Source of the DNA: Liolophura sinensis
Lineage: Eukaryota > Mollusca > Polyplacophora > Chitonida > Chitonidae
Length of the DNA: 64,000 nt
Reading direction: 5' to 3'
Assembly (NCBI RefSeq): GCF_032854445.1
Contig: NC_088301.1
Span: 14,382,281-14,446,280 of the forward strand
In this document: positions 48,415 through 59,403 of the stretch, piece after piece
How the letters are laid out: each line of letters starts with the position of its first letter
Numbering within the stretch: position 1 is the first letter of the stretch
Notes under the pieces: model-generated
Seen by the model: the letters and a program-made list of their open reading frames with translations, nothing else
What the model was told of the DNA's origin: nothing
Database searches by the model: none
Made by a program: the position numbers and the translations under genes

Positions 48415-51400
48415 GTTGCACATCAAGACAACGCAAGTTCTCAATATTCCTTAAAACATTTTTCTAGAAATAAATATGGAATGTAATTCGAAAACCCTAT
48501 TTTTATCCTATAACTCCAACAATGAAAGCAGCATCCAACACTTACTCTTGCCCTGTAAAGTTGAATAGTGGCCTTTAAACAAAAAAGGAACTACCGGTAT
48601 TACTCAAGCATTCAGTGTGACCGACCGGCCATTCATACATCTAGATGGCAGTATCTACTTACAACATAAATTTAATATTTTATTCCTGAATTTCAAACCT
48701 TTTTGCATACTAACCCAATCTTGCCTGCTAAAGCTGGTTTCAAAGCATGTCCAATCTTCTGTTTGCATTGCTCTGATCTGTGTAAAGAGCTAATATTGTA
48801 ATGAGTGCCAAGCCAAGCGAGGCAGCAACATGTACCATTTTTAAAGTCTTTGGTGAACAAGAAGGATATCTTCCTAACTAATCTAAATGTACATGTTTAT
48901 CTATCTTTGATCTTTAAAATAAAGCATGGTTCACTTTATCTCCCTATCCAAAGTACTCTGACATGGTTTCTTGAATGAAAAAGTTTCTTAGAACCTTGCA
49001 CTTGCCAGTGTAGATTATGCATTTCATTTCTTTAATAAAACACATTCTCTGCTCACAACTGTTTCCTCAGAAAGCCCTGGTTCACCTCTGGTCACTGCAT
49101 GTTTTTGTGGGCCTATAAAGAGACTTACCTGTACCTGTAAAACCGCATTTCCCACCAGGTCAATATGTTTCCGTTGTCTACTTTTTTTTGTTGCTGTGGT
49201 TTGTGGTTTGCCCCAGGGGGCATGGGAGAGGTGCCCTAATGTTCTAAGGCTTTATGTGGGGAGGGTGAGCTGGGAGGGATAATCCATCCCTGCTCATATT
49301 AATCACCAGGCTTGTGTCCATAAACCGCCTTCACACGCAGCCCACCACAATTCACACCACAATCGCCCATTTTCATAATGAATTTGGGGAAATCGATCAA
49401 GTGAACCTCTCTCAGCGATTGTTTCCCCATCGAGTACTTGTTCAGACAGCTACAATTACCAAAATCAGGCACAGAGGTGGCTGTATGGTCCATGTATGTC
49501 AGAAGGTCTGGCCAACATACACAGTGTAAGCTACAGCAAAGCTGCCAGGAAATTAAGTCTTCCACTAGTCTAGATAATCACTTCCTATCACAGCCAATGA
49601 CATACCACTCAGTGGGCTACAATTTAAAGTCTCTTACTACAATCTCACCAATGTGTTTGATGGAGTCTTGTCAAGTCTCTGAAGTAGATGGCTGCCAACC
49701 ATGTCTGAATCAATATTTGAAACTTTTTTGTGGTATTAGATACAGGGAGGGTAAAAAAAGCTCCTGATTTTGAGGTGGATCGTGGGATGGCAGAACCTGT
49801 CATAGACTGTGCAGACACAAAAGCACAACAAAACTCCTTGGATGTTTTTCTCAAGCCCTTTTACCCTTGTGAAGAAAAGCAGATTTCCTCTCAACCCATC
49901 TCAGAATATTGTCTGCAAACATGTGACCTTGCGGATCTATGGGTTAAAAACAAGACAGTCCAAATTGTTGGCACTCCAATTACAGCCTAGCCCATATTTG
50001 ACTGTGGTAATTTGGACCATTTCTTCACCTGTGTTCTGCACAGGATGCACCAAACTCTTGACCCTTGAGTTGAATACCATTCATTTTTACAGACGAATGA
50101 AAACCTGGCCTGGGGGCCAGTAGCCCTGATTACTCCTTCATTAGCAGGTGCTGAAGCAGAGGGCCCGAGCCTTTCAACATCAAAGTTAACTAGCCATGAC
50201 TCTTTCACTCTTTTTTGATTTACAGGAACATACTTTTTCCCTCCTAGCCTGTGTTAATAATAGGTACTTTAGTTCTAAGAGCCTGCATTGACCCTAATAC
50301 AAAAAACATTGTTGCTCGTACATAGAATAATGACACCTTCGGATAAACAAAGTGTTAAGGTGGGGAGATTTGAATCTTTTGTTGACTAACAACAGACAGG
50401 AACTACTGGTAATTCCCACCTGCGACACTTAACCACTCTTACCACTCTTATGTACTGTTATTTCAGGAATTGTGGTATAAAAAACAAACAAAATTTCAGC
50501 GCAACAACACAGGTGCGAAGAAGCACTTAACAGCCAACGTTGAAACCTTCCAATATGTTTCAAGACAGCAAAGTAAACACAAGGGAAATGCCCGAACTTT
50601 CTACTTAATCTATGTTTACCATGAAAACTAATAATGGAATGCTGACATACCAAAACAGACGTGCCGTAAGTTTGACACTTTGCCTGTATACCTGTTTTTT
50701 TTTTTCTTTTTTTACTTTTCACTCCTGATTCACAACAATTGCTGACAGCAGTTGCTGACCACAATTTACCATGGGTTTAACCTTAAGGAACCTTGAACCT
50801 TTGGATAAATGATCAATATCCCAACTACACTAAAGAAACAACCGCTTTTTTACATCTAGGCAATCATTAACCAATTATTAAGGCTAATGCTATCTGATTT
50901 AGGGAGAAACAGATAACTGCATGTATCTGAAGGCAATTAAATTAAACTCAAGAAATGGCATCCTTGGTTGGTTGGGGGAGGGGGGGGGAGTGACACTCAA
51001 CCTATAATTGTGTCAACAGAAGACATTATAGCACAAAAAGGAGGTCAACTCTTACTAAACAGTAGATGCCTTGCATCCTACCAGTTTTGTTATATGTACA
51101 TTGAGTATTCCTCTGTTCTGTCTAATAAAACATGTACATGTATGTACATGTGAAGGTCAAATCAGTGTGTCACACAAGGAACATGAACATGTGGCTGTGC
51201 TGTTTTCATGCAAAGTAAAAAAGTTTGTCTATTAAGCTGTTCATACCGAACGTTATCATAATTTATGTTTAAATGGTTACACCACTCCAAATGGCGCTGT
51301 CGCATGTGTTTATCTTGCAACGGGGTGCAATGTTTAATTTTGTTTTAATAAGTAATTTTGTAATACTGTTCTTAACTGGGAGTGAAACTATCCCTAGAGG

Positions 51401-52308
51401 TCATGTCACGAATGCTAACAGATATATCAGTAACACTTTCATAACAGTTCCATTTGCTTCTGAGGATGACATTTGGATGCCAGCTGCAGCATTTTTTTCA
51501 CCATTTCCTATCCAAACAGTGAGCACATAGATCAGGTGACAAACTGAACAACACTGGCTTGGTGCACTCCTGGGTCACTCTTCCATTACCTTCATTAATG
51601 TTACATGTACATATGTGTACTGCAGTATGCATACTGTACAGCTTTCAGAATAACATCCATCTTGTGGCGTAATGCAAAGAGCAGTCATGTTTCCCCACTT
51701 TATTTCCTGTCCAAGACAGTTTGTGTGCTCTGGATGCCCCAACTGACCTCCATTCAAACTTCAGACTACAGCTGGAAAAGCTAGTTCTGTTATAGTAACT
51801 AGATCATTCATCATCACTTTGCTCCGGATACTTTACTGTCTCAGGGTGTAACATCTGGTCTCTGAAGTGGCGTCAGTTCAACCATCATTAATAGCATTCA
51901 TCATACACACACATACCCGTTTGTATATATGTTAGCTGGCCAATGAGAATTACAGTAAATTGTTCATGACAATTGTACACATTAATAAGATCAACACTTT
52001 TCCCATCTGGCCTTAAGTGGATATCCACATGTTTTTTAACAATCATTCAATTACTACTTATCTGACAGCTGAATCATATTTCCTGCACATTATGAAGCAT
52101 AGGTGACATAAGGTTTTGCCACAGTGCAGTGGTGCTAACTGAGAAATTGAATGACAATGAGAATGCTGGTAGGAAATTACACATTAGCCAAGAGGAAATG
52201 AAATGCACACAAAATTATAGATGACATTTTTTGAAGTAAGGTCATGTACAAAGGATGTCAGAGGTCATTCGTTGAGGTCAGGAATTCATTGGAGTGATGA
52301 TGATTTTA

Positions 52309-52475
52309 ACATGGTAAATGGCTTAAAATTTTTGCCCCAAAAGTTCATTTTTAGAAGCAAACATATATGTCACAAAATATTACAAACGAACCTTGAAAAC
52401 CTTTCTTAAGAAGAACAGAGATATCAGAATCAGGCAAAATGAGCAATGCAGTCATCTAAGAAATTTTAGCTCTTT
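52309..52475 (+). mobile_element. MITE-like element, family C, copy 4
   Basis: Forward copy, about 167 bp, preceded by TA (52307-52308) and followed by TA (52476-52477). Left tip GTAAATGGCTTAAAATTT, right end AAGAAATTTTAGCTCTTT. AATCAGGCAAAATGAGCAAT is shared with 32279-32594. Shorter than the other copies, so probably internally deleted. Confidence 0.55.
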
Positions 52476-52828
52476 TACTCCTTAGCATTAATCTTCTTAA
52501 ACGAGAACCCTAACACCTTTATTTTCATGCTAAATGTTCCAAAGGCACAATATTTATGCTATCTTAGTATGTGAACTGCATTAAAAAAAAATACTAAAAA
52601 AAACTAGTCCGACTTAAAAAAAACCATTACTGTTGGATCATCTGCCTATCTTATTTGGCCATGGAGCCCTTGTCCTGTGATGTCTGCCTGGGTTATGCAC
52701 TGAAAATCCTTGCAAAGTATTGACAAATTCATGCATTACATCTACCCACTGTGTGCTTTTTCTGAAGTTACCGTATGAATAAGTCTATAATTACCCCTGT
52801 GAGTACACCTTTTAATTAGTACATAAAA

Positions 52829-52985
52829 TTTTATTTATTTATTTTATTTGATTGGTGTTTTATGCCGTACTCAAGAATATTTCACTTATACGACGGCGGC
52901 CAGCATTATGGTGGGTGGAAACTGGGCAGAGCTCGGGGGAAACCCACGACCATCCGCAGGTTGCTTGCAGACCTTCCCATGTACC
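52829..52985 (-). mobile_element. tRNA-derived SINE, copy 8 (5'-truncated)
   Basis: Reverse copy with near-consensus sequence: TTTGATTGGTGTTTTATGCC, CACTTATACGACGGCGGCC, GGGGGAAACCCACGACCATC and CAGGTTGCTTGCAGACC. It stops at TTCCCATGTAC before the head. Low divergence suggests a young insertion. Confidence 0.93.
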
Positions 52986-53039
52986 TAACATTAAATAAAA
53001 TGATATAAGTAATAGTTTGACAACAGCTATTTTGAAAGA

Positions 53040-53700
53040 TACTGGAGCTTTATAAGGTCCTGTACAGCATAGCGACTGAGCAATACGTCGACCGATTTTC
53101 GCTCACATACCAGCCACCATAAAGTTCATCAAAAACATACCTACTCCCCGTGGAGAATTTGGCGCTGTTTCGCAGTCCACAGGTTATAACTTTTCTCTGT
53201 GACACAAGGATCCATACAGTCGGGCCAGCTGATTGTGAGTTGGTGAGATGAAAACAGTGTGTAACTCAACACCATTGAAATTTACAATCGCGCTGATCTT
53301 TTATGTTTTAAAACAGTATCACAGGCAAAACTAAATAAAGCCTGAATTATTTTGAATAGAAACAGCAATAGGTAACAAACAGAAATGTCAATTTAAATTT
53401 CCTGTTATGGGCTTTAAAGTACAGCATGCTGTGGGTTATCACGCGTGCAAAGCAGCCTGTAGGCGAGGTGTGAAAATGTAGGGCGAAGGCTAGCAGCTCC
53501 ATATACAGTTCGTGTCACAGCCTGCTGTTTCAAACAAGCAAGTAACTAAACTTCTGCATTCCGGTAGTGAAAATCCTTGTCCATCAGCCTTTTATTTTAA
53601 TAGGCATCGCTGATTTAGCAAGTCTCATACCACTACGATTGAGTCCTCCGTTTTCGACGTTTTAAACGATCGTAATCGATTTAAGGAACTTAAAAGCATC
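53040..53700 (-). promoter_or_regulatory. CpG-richer stretch, candidate promoter and untranslated exon
   Basis: About 25 CG dinucleotides in 660 bp by hand count, clearly denser than the flanks (TACGTCGACCG, ATCGCGC, CACGCGTGC and a run of six between 53645 and 53700). On the minus strand a consensus donor AGTAG|GTATGT falls at 53141/53140. A leader could therefore run from about 53.7 kb to 53141 and splice to an exon further left. This would suit a distant 5' UTR exon for a minus-strand gene such as the one at 10.3 kb. The link is inference only, and that gene has its own TATA-like box. Confidence 0.35.
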
Positions 53701-53814
53701 TATATTAGTGCTGGGGCTCTACTTTAACTACTTCAATAGAACACTAATCAAACTATATCAAACCACAGGAATCTTAGTAAATTGCAAACTTTGCAAGAAG
53801 TTACATGTAACTAC

Positions 53815-53946
53815 CCAACCTGCAACCTGAGGGTTGTGGGTTTACCTAAGTTCTGCTCGGTTTCCTCCCAACATAATGCCAGGTGCTGTTGCATTTAAGT
53901 GAAATATTCTTGCTTACGACATAAAACACGAATCAAATAAATTAAA
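53815..53946 (+). mobile_element. tRNA-derived SINE, copy 9 (old, truncated)
   Basis: Forward copy, more diverged than the others: CAACCTGAGGGTTGTGGGTT, TCGGTTTCCTCCCAACATAA, AGTGAAATATTCTTGCTTAC and AAAACACGAATCAAATAAAT. The 5' half is absent. It sits beside the CpG-richer stretch at 53.0-53.7 kb. Confidence 0.85.
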
Positions 53947-53949
53947 ACA

Positions 53950-55353
53950 AAAGTTGGCTACCAGAAGGACTTTCAACATTGGCACACTTTTTCCCCTCCA
54001 GAAAAATCGAATCAAGTTTAATAGTCATTTCAAAGAGATTAACTCCTTGTTTTCACCATGCTGAAGGACAATGATGAAATAACCTGTGGGGTTGACTTTG
54101 GCTTTTGTCCACATGTACATCTACAATACATGCACCTACAAAAACATCAACAGCTTCCTAGCCTTAACTCAGAGGCTTTTACTTCATGTGTGCAAGGTGA
54201 AGTGGGCTGGTTGTTTGCAGTAGATCACAAAGACCGCAGAGTAACACTAGATGTCTGACGAGCCATCTGCTGGTGGGATAACAACATAACACCTACATGT
54301 GTAACTCATTTCTGACCTGAATCTAATGAATGTATAGTAAGCCTAGCTCATGTACTGCCAGTTAAAACATTACCCGTTCTAGCCTTGGTTTTTATTTTAT
54401 TTTTTCCCTTCAGTCTGCAAGTCACCAGGAAACGAAAATGTGCAAGGTACAGATGTTGAAGCCATTAAGATAAGAGTAAAAGGCGGCCAGTCAGCTGTGT
54501 TTGGTGGAGGTATGGTAGAGTACTACTGGGCTAGTTCCAAAGTGGAGCTCAGGAGACAACTGCCATACATCACAAAGAGTTTACAGGGTTATATGGCTGC
54601 CAATTTCCTGGATCCCCACACTGTGGCCTCTGGCCAGACTCAATTCTAATCAGACAATTAGAGAGGTGAATCCCTCAGATCTGTCACCAGGAGGCTTTAG
54701 CTGCCTTTGAGGTCCAAATCTTCAGTTCACACAATTCACATTTACCACTAATTATGACCAGCTTTAATGAATTGCAAACCATCTGGGCCTAATTCATACA
54801 CCTGTAACAGATACCCAAAGGCGAACTCATGCAACAAGTTTACATAGATGTTGTCCATCAAGTGCATGTGTGTCCACAGGGATGTCAAGGTTGAAACTGT
54901 TGAGCTCTATATAACTACACCAAGGGTTTTAGGACTTGGAATGTAGAACCAAATTTTCACCTATAATGTGTTTCTTCCTCTATGTCTAAGTCTTCTACAG
55001 GTACATATGCTGACATACTTTTATTGAGAACTGCATGAACCTTTACTGAGCACTGCATCTACATGTGCATATCCCACTATGTCGTCGCCTTCTTCAAATT
55101 GAGTATACATGTAAAAGAGACAGGTAAAAACTATGCATAGAACTAAAACATGTGACCACTTTTGGCAGACACAAACTTAGAATCACACCTGTTCAAACAC
55201 TTCCAGGAAACAAACTGTGTCTTGGTTCATAAGGTTTCTCTGTCAAGCGGCAGTCCTCTCAGTAGTAAGTGGCTACAAAAAGCTCTTGTCATTATGGCCA
55301 GCCACTTTAGATACCACATTCATTTATCCTGTAACGTTCTGGTATAATTATGC
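53950..55353. other. Unique region, no gene
   Basis: A block at 54.60-54.80 kb (CTAATCAGACAATTAGAGAG, CCACTAATTATGACCAGC) is rich in ATTA words and may be conserved regulatory DNA. Small plus-strand frames at 54.06 and 54.44 kb have no support. Confidence 0.3.
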
Positions 55354-55355
55354 TA

Positions 55356-55560
55356 CTGTAATTCTTCAACCTTTTTTTGAAGGTATTCAAGCATATTCTG
55401 AAGGTATTATTCAGTGCCGACTGACAAAATTACACCTTCTGTGAAGCCTGTAAATAGCCAATAAAACCAATGTAGTTTTGTTTCCAAAATCAACTCAAAA
55501 ATATGCTAAAATTGCACTGAAAATTGCTCTTTAATATGCAAAAAGGTTGAGGACTTATTT
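55356..55560 (+). mobile_element. MITE-like element, family A, copy 4
   Basis: Follows TA (55354-55355). Left tip CTGTAATTCTTCAACCTTTT, right tip AAAAAGGTTGAGGACTTATT. The right tip is degraded and the flanking TA is replaced by TT. Interior CAAGCATATTCTGAAGGTAT and AACCAATGTAGTTTTG match the family. A deletion near the left end makes it about 205 bp. Confidence 0.8.
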
Positions 55561-55562
55561 TT

Positions 55563-58500
55563 TAATGAATATATTGAATGTACATATAATATATTCATAT
55601 ACATAACTCATTATCCCTTTTGTACACGTAAATGTACACTAAAATGTAGACCAAATAGATGATTCTGTTACTGTTGCGGTCACAAAAAAGAGGTGTCTGA
55701 TGAGCAAAAGGGGATGGATTATTGCAGACTGGTACAAACCTAGATTAAGTAAATCCACTCAGACAACGGGAATCCTAACGACATGACTTGTGTACCTAAG
55801 CAGGTTTGGTGGGGGGGGGGGGGGGGGCAGAGGGGAGAGACGGCATTGTTTAGGGAGAGAAGTCTTGGACACTCACTGTTGAACTGGAAAAGGGTAGGGG
55901 TTAATAAGGTGACAAATATCCAGGATATCCAACCGGAGAATCTGTATGGTGTATCCATATCAAATACAATGTACATTTAACAACAGTTTTAACAAGAAAT
56001 ACTATTAACAACAGTAAGATTTACATACAACATGACATGTTACATGTAGTTCATCAATGGTAGCATCTAATTAAATATTAAGAAAATTTAACCTCATTGA
56101 AAGCTCAAGACCTCAAGACAACATTCTGAATCAATATTTACTAGCATGCACATGTTAAGTCTAATTTCACCAGAACATTTAGCAACTAAGTCTCATTTGT
56201 TTAGGCAGGGGTCAACATGGGAAAAGTGACCAAGCTAGTTTAAGTTTTAGACAGAACTGGCTGTTCCATCAAACAGACTTGCTCCTATGGCAAGGGTAAT
56301 TAAAATGAACCCCATAGGTGGGAAACTTGGAAATTTTTGAATGAAAAAAAATTTACTGAGATTGTCTAAATTTATCACTTTGAAAAAATTGAACAGGCCT
56401 AACCACATTACAGAGTTAGAGGAACTTATGCTTTCAAATCAGAATTTTCAACGGAGAAAATTTAGAAAAGCTGATATTTTTTTCCATCAATGCTGTATTA
56501 CTCACGTCATACTTGTATTCTATAGATGGAAAGGAAAGAGAATTGTGGCCTTATTTTCCAACAAACATGATTAGTAGGTACTGAAAGGTGGGACTTACGT
56601 GGTGGTCTGTGGTTATCTGTTGTGGCTCCTGCTAGCTCCTGTAGTGTCCTGACACCAAGTCACAGCCTGAGGTAACTCCAATACTACAGACATGTAATCC
56701 TTTTATATGAAAAACACTCTGACACAAAAACAGAATAATCACAACATGAAATTGGTAACAGAAACTCCACTATGAAGATGAAGATGAAGACGAAGAAAAA
56801 GAAGAACGAGGCCTCAGGTAAATTCTGTGGCAGCTTCTCTCTGCAGGTCAGCGTTGGTATCCTGTTGGAAATGTTCCAGGGTAATTATATACAGAACCTC
56901 TCCTCAAGTCCTCACCGCCTGGCTGGCATTTACACTGAAACAGAGAGAGGAGACCGGGTCTTAGTCAACTATGCCGGACAATGACAGTAATGCTGACCAT
57001 GAACGAGGCATGTAAACAGTATAGAGATCACAGAATACACACACAGAAACTAAGGACTGCTACAAGTGAACATGGTACCGTTAGGGCTAGCTACACGCAT
57101 TGGATTAAACTAGCTGTGAGTGGCTAGCTGGCACTGTGACTTGAAAACATGGCTCTGGAGTTGTCTGATCTCAGGATAACTATAACTGTACATGTACACA
57201 TTGGCCCTATGCAAGCATAACTATAACCAAACCCATACATCAGATACAGGTATGCCTAAAGGTTAGTTTCTAGGCTCCACATTCATTTATGTACATTCAC
57301 CTTCTTTGTGTACATTGGCTTTCACAACTGTCACTAGTAGGGTTTAGTTTTTATCCCTAATCAACTGGCACACAGCCTTTCTCACCAGTCAGAGATGAGG
57401 GAATAGGATGATTCTTTGGGCTGGCTGGCTGGCCGGCCCAGCTAGTCAGTCAGTCAGCAGCAGTTCCTCTGCCTACACATAGGCTCACTTCAGTACTCTA
57501 CAGGCTAGAGACAGCCCAGTTCCGCTCCATTGCTAGGCATTTGTAAGTCCATCTGTCACTGGGCTGGAGAAGCCCTACATGAGAGAGGCTATCCAAGTAG
57601 CTGTGCTAATAAAGTATCTCAGTCCACACCAGGCTTCAGGCATGGTAAGTGGAGTTCAGCACCACCATTGTGAATGGGAGACTAAAGAGCTAAAAACCTG
57701 GTCTTACTCCAGAACTGGTGTGGGTAAGAGCTTGAAGATACACCTACCTATAAACAGCTCCAAATTTCATCATAAGATGAAATTACATTCACACTCTATG
57801 AATACCAGTTGGCCAAATGCAGGTCCACTTTTCACTCTTCCACTAAGGTAAACACGCTATGTACACTTGATTTTGTGTTTACAGTCTCCAGTAGGTATAC
57901 CCACCTATGCGGCAGTGAGGCAAACACAACATGATAACATTTTGCCCACACATCATTGTGTTGTATCAGTGCTCTGGACACACAGCAAACAGTGAAGAAT
58001 GAAAACAATCTCAATTATAACATAACTTCATGTAGCTGTTGTAATTTGTCCTTCTTGGATTTGTGGATTTTCTGTGCAGATGCACTTATGTTTGTCGTCA
58101 AAAAGATATATGGAAGAAATGCACCCTTCCAAGCCTGGGACAGGCAAACGAAAAGAAACAACAAAATGAACTGAACACGGCCTGAAGGTAACACTGCTAG
58201 ATGTACAAGATATTCTGTGCAGCTACTAGATTATTATCACATATATATATTATGGAGAGTAGACACAGGATGAGAAACGACCAGCTTCCTAACTGCTGTA
58301 ATTCTACTGCTCAATTTGCTGCGCTCTCGTCATATTGCCCATCTTCTCTCAATATCATTACCCCGCAGGGACTTAATACTTCCAGGCACTTAGGTCTATA
58401 TAATAACAGTATACATGCACGTCTACATCCTCTGGATTCGCAGCCTATTCCTCGCTGAATAAATACTGTAAATATACCAGGTAATGAGAAAAGTGGAACG

Positions 58501-58802
58501 TCGGCAAAACAAGACTGCATGTTCATAAGACAATAACCGGTGTGCCAATTATAGTTTTTTATTCCGCAGAAAGGACAGTACAAGTACATGTATGTGTACT
58601 CGCCGATCACATCTATTGATTAGACACTGTACATGTAAGATAGGATTTTTAGCATTCATATCTCAAGCATAATCTAGTAACAAGCAATCCTAGTACAGAC
58701 TTAATATGAATACATGATACTAAAAATGCACAATATATGTACATGTACCAAGAACAGTAATTTGTACAAGAAACACTAATAATATGTCCAAAACTTGCAC
58801 AG
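55563..58802. other. Unique region, no supported gene
   Basis: Contains a 17-base G run (55811-55827) and a GATGAA-type simple repeat near 56.77 kb. A strong donor (GGCATG|GTAAGT, about 57644) follows a short frame starting at 57579, but no matching exon structure was found. Confidence 0.35.
55811..55827 (+). repeat. Poly(G) tract, 17 bp
   Basis: An uninterrupted run of seventeen G bases within GGT…CAGAGGGG. Long poly(G) is uncommon in AT-rich DNA and is prone to length errors in both replication and sequencing. Confidence 0.93.
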
Positions 58803-58985
58803 GATGTATGTATTTGTTTTACTCGTGTCAAGAATATTTCGCTTATACGAAGGCGTCCAGTCCAGCATTATGGTGGGAGGAAATCAGGCTGAGCTCAGGG
58901 GACCACGACCATCCACGAGTTGCTGCAAGACCTTCCCATGTACATATATGCAGGAGAGCAAGACAGCATGAGCTGGACCTGATTG
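58803..58985 (-). mobile_element. tRNA-derived SINE, copy 10 (decayed)
   Basis: Reverse copy with GTTTTACTCGTGTCAAGAAT, TTCGCTTATACGAAGGCG, CATTATGGTGGGAGGAAAT, ACCACGACCATCCACGAG and GCATGAGCTGGACCTGAT. It includes a local duplication (CCAGTCCAGC) and lost bases in the GGGGGAAACCC part. It ends within box B. No target duplication is visible. Confidence 0.87.
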
Positions 58986-59166
58986 AAAAGGAAGTACTGA
59001 CACTGTGTGAACTGGATATAATGTATGAAAATAATTAACATTATCTTGATCTCTCTCATTAAAACCTTTGTTTTTTTCTTGTTGTTGTTGTTGTAAATCC
59101 ACAGATAGCCCTTTCATATATGAGACAACAATCCTTATGAAAAGGACATTTTGGTGCAATAAAATA
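58986..59166. other. Short unique spacer
   Basis: Contains a (GTT)n run at about 59081-59094. Nothing else was recognised. Confidence 0.4.
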
Positions 59167-59401
59167 TGCAAACAGACCTAAAACTTTATCCATGACTATC
59201 CTGTTCATTTTTGGCAGAATCCTGAAAGTTCTACTGGTTTTAGAATTGTGTTTTGAAAATTCATAATATTGACACATAGAAGACAGGACAATAATCCTAC
59301 TGAGAAAATGATAAGTTTCAGCACCAAAAGTAATAATTTATGATATTACGTTGCCCCCAAAATGTACTACTTTTTGGGTCAAAATTTTAGGTTATTTAGG
59401 G
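59167..59401 (-). mobile_element. MITE-like element, family C, copy 5
   Basis: Reverse copy, about 235 bp. The right tip AAAATTTTAGGTTATTTAGG precedes TA (59402-59403). The left end CAGACCTAAAACTTTATCC is its inverted counterpart. TTTCAGCACCAAAAGTAATA matches the 16495 copy. The left boundary is approximate. Confidence 0.6.
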
Positions 59402-59403
59402 TA

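Larger units (their letters stand above)
47664..52828. other. Unique region, no gene; regulatory-looking at 49.2-49.5 kb
   Basis: Includes the 43-bp duplication at 48330, the CATGTACATGTA-type cluster at 51132-51153, family C copy 4, and a block at 49.26-49.46 kb with GGGATAATCCATCCC, CATATTAATCACC and AAATCGATCAAG that resembles conserved homeodomain-rich regulatory DNA. Frames at 49.3-50.2 kb are open on both strands and are not credible. Confidence 0.3.

Noticed and set aside
57579-57851. Plus-strand first exon ending at GGCATG|GTAAGT
   Set aside because: A strong donor alone is not enough. The frame is short and no partner exon was found.
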